Positions 31,784 to 35,897 of a stretch of DNA of 35,897 bases are shown here, in pieces. Each line of letters starts with the position of its first letter. The first letter of the stretch is position 1. Where the stretch lies: NCBI GenBank assembly GCA_016842065.1, contig JAEPDS010000035.1, forward strand, positions 1-35,897. The letters are read 5' to 3'. The position numbers and the translations under genes were made by a program. Below the pieces are notes generated by a model, which had not been told where the DNA came from, did no database searches, and was given only the letters and a program-made list of their open reading frames with translations. This DNA is from Candidatus Thiodiazotropha sp. 'RUGA' (GTDB taxonomy: Bacteria; Pseudomonadota; Gammaproteobacteria; Chromatiales; Chromatiaceae).

Positions 31784-33265
31784 TTAAGCGCCAGCCGCAG
31801 CGGCCTCGGCCTCTTCCTCACCCTTCAACCAGGGTGCCTGGATTTTGTTCCAGCAGGGATTGTTCAGTGTCATATCCATATCACGGGCAAAGATGGCGAA
31901 GCCGTCGTAACCATGATAAGGACCGGAATAATCCCAGGAGTGCATCTGACGGAAAGGAATACCCATCTTCTGGAAGATGTACTTCTCTTTGATTCCGGAA
32001 CCGATCAGGTCTGGTTTAACCTTTTTCACGAACTCTTCGAACTCGTAACCGGTAACATCGTCATAGATCAGTGTGGCGTTACCCATCTCCTTGATGGTAC
32101 GGTCGTAGTCGTCGTTATGAGCAAACTCATAACCGGTACCAACCACTTCCATGCCCAGATCTTCATAAGCACCAATGATGTGACGTGGGCGCAGACCGCC
32201 AACGTAGAGCATCACACGCTTGCCTTCGAGACGAGGACGATACTTAACAATGACCGCTTCGTACTCAAGCTTGTATTTCTCGATGACCTTCTCGGTATTG
32301 GCCTGGATGGTCTCATCGAAGAAGGCAGCAATTTTGCGCAGGGACTCTTCAATCTTGGTAGGACCGAAGAAGTTATACTCCATCCAGGGAATACCATATT
32401 TCTCTTCCATGTGACGGGAGATATAGTTCATTGAACGATAGCAGTGAAGCAGGTTCAATTTGGCTTTTGGCGTGTTTTCCATTTCAGCCAGGGTGCCGTC
32501 GCCGGACCACTGGGCGATAACACGAAGCCCCATCTCTTCCAGTAAGGTACGGGAAGACCAGGCATCACCACCGATGTTGTAGTCACCGATAATGGTGACA
32601 TCGTAGTCGGTAGCTTCAAAACTGGTATCACCATCACGATTATGCAGTACCCAATCGCGTACAGCATCGTTGGCGATATGATGGCCGAGAGACTGGGAGA
32701 CACCGCGGAAACCTTCACAGCGAACCGGTACAACCGGTTTTTCTATCTCAGCCGATGTCTTCTTTGAAACGGCTTCGATATCGTCGCCAATCAGACCGAT
32801 CGGACACTCTGACTGTACAGTAATACCCTTGTTCAGTGGGAACAGCTGCTCAATCTCAGTCATGATCTTGGAGAGCTTCTTGTCACCACCGAAAACGATA
32901 TCCTTTTCCTGGAAATCAGAGGTGAAGTTCATGGTACCGAAGGTATTGATGCCAGTCGTTCCCACATAGTAGTTACGACGCCCCGCGCGGGAGTACTGGC
33001 CACAACCACCCGGACCGTGCGAGATATGAATCATATCCTTGATTGGGCCCCAGACCACACCTTTGGAACCGGCGTATGCACAACCACGAATGGTCATCAC
33101 ACCAGGCAGTGATTTACGGTTGGAGGTAATACATTTCTTAGACTGCTCAACCTCTTGGTCATTGACCGTGAGATGCTTGGCACGATCCTTCTTGGCATTT
33201 TCAGGATAGACTTCGAGCACCTCCTGGATGAGGGCTTCTGTCTCTTCGCGTGTCAAATCTGACAT
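31784..33265 (-). CDS. nifD: NifD, nitrogenase MoFe protein alpha subunit
   Basis: This is the alpha subunit, which holds FeMo-cofactor. The 493-residue protein has P-cluster ligands Cys62, Cys88 and Cys154, and the cofactor ligands Cys275 and His445 (in [13 protein letters not shown]). Also present are Val70, Arg96, Gln191 and His195 around the active site. No VNFe- or FeFe-type features are seen, so this is the Mo enzyme. The ATG at 33265 has AAGGAG 6 bases upstream. A GTG at 33280 would read through the ribosome site and is rejected. Confidence 0.98.
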   Translation of the reverse strand: MSDLTREETEALIQEVLEVYPENAKKDRAKHLTVNDQEVEQSKKCITSNRKSLPGVMTIRGCAYAGSKGVVWGPIKDMIHISHGPGGCGQYSRAGRRNYYVGTTGINTFGTMNFTSDFQEKDIVFGGDKKLSKIMTEIEQLFPLNKGITVQSECPIGLIGDDIEAVSKKTSAEIEKPVVPVRCEGFRGVSQSLGHHIANDAVRDWVLHNRDGDTSFEATDYDVTIIGDYNIGGDAWSSRTLLEEMGLRVIAQWSGDGTLAEMENTPKAKLNLLHCYRSMNYISRHMEEKYGIPWMEYNFFGPTKIEESLRKIAAFFDETIQANTEKVIEKYKLEYEAVIVKYRPRLEGKRVMLYVGGLRPRHIIGAYEDLGMEVVGTGYEFAHNDDYDRTIKEMGNATLIYDDVTGYEFEEFVKKVKPDLIGSGIKEKYIFQKMGIPFRQMHSWDYSGPYHGYDGFAIFARDMDMTLNNPCWNKIQAPWLKGEEEAEAAAAGA

Positions 33266-33286
33266 AATATTCTCCTTCACCTGCCA

Positions 33287-33300
33287 CCACTAATCCGTGG
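33287..33300 (-). repeat. short repeat upstream of nifD (copy 1)
   Basis: CCACTAATCCGTGG, 22 bases before the nifD ATG, matches the element before nifK at 13 of 14 bases, and the following leader is also alike in both. Confidence 0.65.
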
Positions 33301-33332
33301 ATGCACAGGTTGTGAAAAAATGATAGATGGAT

Positions 33333-33352
33333 ACCGACCCCGTAGGGTCGGT
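33333..33352 (-). terminator. stem-loop after nifH
   Basis: A perfect 8-bp stem (ACCGACCC/GGGTCGGT) with a 4-base loop starts 14 bases past the nifH stop. In other diazotrophs such a hairpin raises nifH mRNA over nifDK by stabilising a processed 3' end. The same is inferred here. Confidence 0.65.
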
Positions 33353-33366
33353 GCAATCCGAATGAC

Positions 33367-34296
<930 letters not shown>

Positions 34297-34317
34297 TCAC
34301 GTGGACAACCTAGGTTA

Positions 34318-34333
34318 TGCAAGCGGTGTGCCA
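34318..34333 (-). promoter_or_regulatory. sigma-54 promoter of nifHDK
   Basis: On the minus strand it reads TGGCAC-ACCGC-TTGCA, an exact consensus, 73 bases before the nifH ATG. Confidence 0.93.
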
Positions 34334-34348
34334 AAATTGATAATATTG

Positions 34349-34377
34349 TTTAATTTATTGTTTTTATTGAATATAAT
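34349..34377 (+). promoter_or_regulatory. possible sigma-70 promoter of draT
   Basis: A perfect TATAAT (34372-34377) lies in an AT-rich stretch about 56 bases before the draT ATG. The -35 at 17-base spacing is poor (TTTAAT at 34349-34354). The A/T-rich region could equally serve as the bend region between the NifA site and the nifH promoter. Confidence 0.4.
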
Positions 34378-34430
34378 TCTATTCGTACAGTAAAACTTTG
34401 AGGTCGGGTTCGCGACAATCACCCAGCATA

Positions 34431-34446
34431 TGTATGGATGAATACA
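34431..34446. promoter_or_regulatory. NifA upstream activator site for nifH, overlapping draT start
   Basis: TGT-ATGGATGAAT-ACA fits TGT-N10-ACA and lies about 98-113 bases upstream of the nifH -24 box. It includes the draT ATG (34434-34436). A weaker GGT-N10-ACA lies at 34402-34417. Confidence 0.68.
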
Positions 34447-35279
34447 AACAATCAGCCACATCAGGCAGTTCATTACCCGCCTATGCACGCTTGCCGATCA
34501 ACCGATGTAACCTGCCCGCAGTCATTCTCGGCAGCCTGACCTTTCAGCAACATCCGGTAAGGCTGTTTTTAGATGGTGTTGCGGAGTTGCATGCGGATCT
34601 TTTCAAGGATTTACAACAGGTGCCGGAGCCGGAGTCACGTGCCGTCCACTTTATGGACTACATGCGCTCGGGCTTTCTGCTCGACAATTTGGATGAGGCT
34701 GGCTTCAGTGAGGCGCAACAGCGATTTAAACGTGATAAGGCTGACTATCTGCGAATTTTACGTGGCTGGATGTTTGATGCTGACGGAAAGGAAGCGGCTG
34801 TTATAAAAAGTTGGGTGGAATCCAGATTTGGACTGCTGCCAAGAAATCACCAGGGTCCGTTGGGCGACTACACAACAGAACACTACCAAAAATACCTGAT
34901 TGATCGAGCGAATGGACTCTATAATACGAATGGATTGGAGGCCCAACTCGACCTGCTCTACACCTATTGTCAATACGAAGTCGAAAAACAGTACCCTGGA
35001 CAAACCCACCTTGATCTTTATCGGGGCATCAACCAGATCAAGGAGCATGAGATACTCCACCAGTTCAGTAAACGGGAGTATGTCATTCTGTTAAATAATC
35101 TTAATTCATTCACCAACCATCGAGAACGAGCTGATGAATTCGGAGACTACATCCTGCAGACAAAAATACCTCTTGTGAAGTTGCTGTATTTACCAGATCT
35201 GCTTCCACACAGGCTCAAAGGGGAAAACGAGTACCTGGTTATTGGCGGTGTCTATAAAGTGAATCTGAGTATTTTGTAG
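34434..35279 (+). CDS. draT: DraT, dinitrogenase reductase ADP-ribosyltransferase
   Basis: DraT transfers ADP-ribose from NAD+ to Arg101 of NifH to switch off nitrogenase when ammonium or darkness/energy signals appear. The 281-residue protein shows the family start LPINRCNLPAVILGSLTFQ (about 19-38 in the ATG-start numbering) and NAD-binding segments including LDLYRGIN near residue 190. A TTG at 34398 would add 12 residues unlike the family. The ATG at 34434 is preferred although no strong ribosome site precedes it. It is divergent from nifH. draG, the reversing hydrolase, is not within the window. Confidence 0.95.
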   Translation: MDEYKQSATSGSSLPAYARLPINRCNLPAVILGSLTFQQHPVRLFLDGVAELHADLFKDLQQVPEPESRAVHFMDYMRSGFLLDNLDEAGFSEAQQRFKRDKADYLRILRGWMFDADGKEAAVIKSWVESRFGLLPRNHQGPLGDYTTEHYQKYLIDRANGLYNTNGLEAQLDLLYTYCQYEVEKQYPGQTHLDLYRGINQIKEHEILHQFSKREYVILLNNLNSFTNHRERADEFGDYILQTKIPLVKLLYLPDLLPHRLKGENEYLVIGGVYKVNLSIL

Positions 35280-35294
35280 GATTGCTGGACACAA

Positions 35295-35660
35295 TTAATT
35301 GAGATCATAAAGAGAGTCACGAAGATAACTTTTAAAATGTTTCATGACAGGCTTAGGGATAACTCTCTCCGCATAGAGTCTAAGCTCATGGATCTGTTGA
35401 CAGGAGATTGCACTGTCAGCATTCAGCGCATCATCGATTTTCTCATGTATGGAAGGCTCAAATAGTGCTCCCTGCCTTTGTCTGACAACAGTATAGATAG
35501 CAGTTATCGCCATCTGTTGTTCAGGTTGCATCTTGCACTTGTTATCAAGGATTTTCAGCATGACTGCTGTGACACAATCGATCTGCAATGGATCCAGAGG
35601 TGCTGTTTCGGCCCAGATAGCCGCAGGATGTGGAGTTTCGATAACAGGTTGGAGTTTCAT
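35295..35660 (-). CDS. hypothetical helical protein convergent with draT
   Basis: This unrecognised 121-residue protein is mostly helical with three Cys (CVTAVM, KCKM and SCQQIH) and no signal or membrane segment. A GGACAAG sequence lies just before the ATG. It is convergent with draT (15 bases between stops) and 35 bases downstream of a small gene on the same strand, so these two may form an operon. The nif link is by position only. Confidence 0.6.
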   Translation of the reverse strand: MKLQPVIETPHPAAIWAETAPLDPLQIDCVTAVMLKILDNKCKMQPEQQMAITAIYTVVRQRQGALFEPSIHEKIDDALNADSAISCQQIHELRLYAERVIPKPVMKHFKSYLRDSLYDLN

Positions 35661-35695
35661 AACTTGTCCAAATCAGGTATTGGCATGCAGAATTC

Positions 35696-35872
35696 TTATG
35701 ACTTAGCCGTTGTGGAAAAATCATGCATGCATTCCATCAACATCTTCCTGTATTGATCACAATAGTAATCGACAGCAGCCAATTGGTTGTCTGAAGCCCC
35801 ATCCGATTCAAAAAAGAAGTGGGTATTATACCATGCAGCCGCATACATAAATGCCGCACTTAAAAAGGGCAT
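35696..35872 (-). CDS. hypothetical small protein
   Basis: This 58-residue protein is aromatic and Ala-rich at the start (MPFLSAAFMYAAAWYNTHFFF) and then Asp/Tyr-rich with two Cys (YCDQ, MECMHD). The first half might be a short amphipathic or membrane helix. A TTG at 35890 would lengthen it by six residues, but GAGGAG lies 6 bases before the ATG at 35872, so that start is taken. An in-frame stop at 35894-35896 shows the gene is complete. No family was recognised. Confidence 0.6.
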   Translation of the reverse strand: MPFLSAAFMYAAAWYNTHFFFESDGASDNQLAAVDYYCDQYRKMLMECMHDFSTTAKS

Positions 35873-35897
35873 TGCCCACTCCTCACTCAAATCGTTA

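Noticed and set aside
31733-32434. 233-codon plus-strand frame opposite nifD
   Set aside because: It is antisense to the well-conserved nifD and has no homology or ribosome site.
33266-33280. GTG start for nifD at 33280
   Set aside because: It lies within the ribosome site region, and the ATG at 33265 has AAGGAG at ideal spacing.
34398-34433. TTG start for draT
   Set aside because: The added residues do not resemble DraT, and the ATG at 34434 gives the usual N-terminus.

Overview
The window is a chromosomal segment from a diazotrophic gammaproteobacterium. The minus-strand nif operons have the Azotobacter vinelandii order (iscA-nifUS, nifV-cysE-nifWZM-clpX, nifENX, nifHDKTY-lrv), and they are mixed with genes seen in purple-sulfur and sulfur-oxidising relatives. 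A Chromatiales or Sedimenticola/Thiodiazotropha-like host is a reasonable guess, but it is an inference from gene content and there is no rRNA or marker gene here to prove it. No tRNA, rRNA, CRISPR array, transposase or plasmid gene was seen.

Left part (1-9.5 kb), accessory and DNA-repair genes. About 590 bases of AT-rich non-coding DNA lead into an injectisome-type export switch protein (SctU family). It is followed at once by a small FliO-like membrane protein and then a 340-residue RTX repeat protein with regularly spaced Cys and Trp. Next, lexA (minus) is divergent from an operon encoding an MrfA-like helicase and an MrfB-like exonuclease. The 63-base gap between them carries a symmetrical array of four GTTC half-sites on an 11-base period, which looks like a shared LexA operator of the GTTC-N7-GTTC type. 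A DUF3179 protein and a DUF3047 protein, both with signal peptides, face each other and close this part.

Middle part (9.6-18 kb), maturation and cofactor supply, all on the minus strand. iscA-nifU-nifS is driven by one sigma-54 promoter and ends at a strong intrinsic terminator. nifV-cysE-TPR-nifW-nifZ-nifM-clpX is driven by a second sigma-54 promoter. These genes make Fe-S clusters, homocitrate and O-acetylserine, and mature the Fe and MoFe proteins.

Right part (18-34.3 kb). nifE-nifN-nifX-rseC-DUF269-DUF683-fdxB-[2Fe-2S] ferredoxin-TPR-two unknown genes runs from a third sigma-54 promoter. nifH-nifD-nifK-nifT-fdxN-nifY-unknown-lrv-trpD2-like-unknown runs from a fourth. Each of the four promoters has a TGGCAY-N5-TTGCA core and a TGT-N10-ACA NifA site upstream. 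Stem-loops sit after nifH, nifD and nifK, and a repeated short element precedes the nifD and nifK ribosome sites.

Right edge (34.3-35.9 kb). draT, which ADP-ribosylates NifH, is divergent from nifH, and the candidate NifA site for nifH overlaps the draT start codon. Two small unknown genes follow. nifA, nifL, nifB, nifQ and draG are not in the window.
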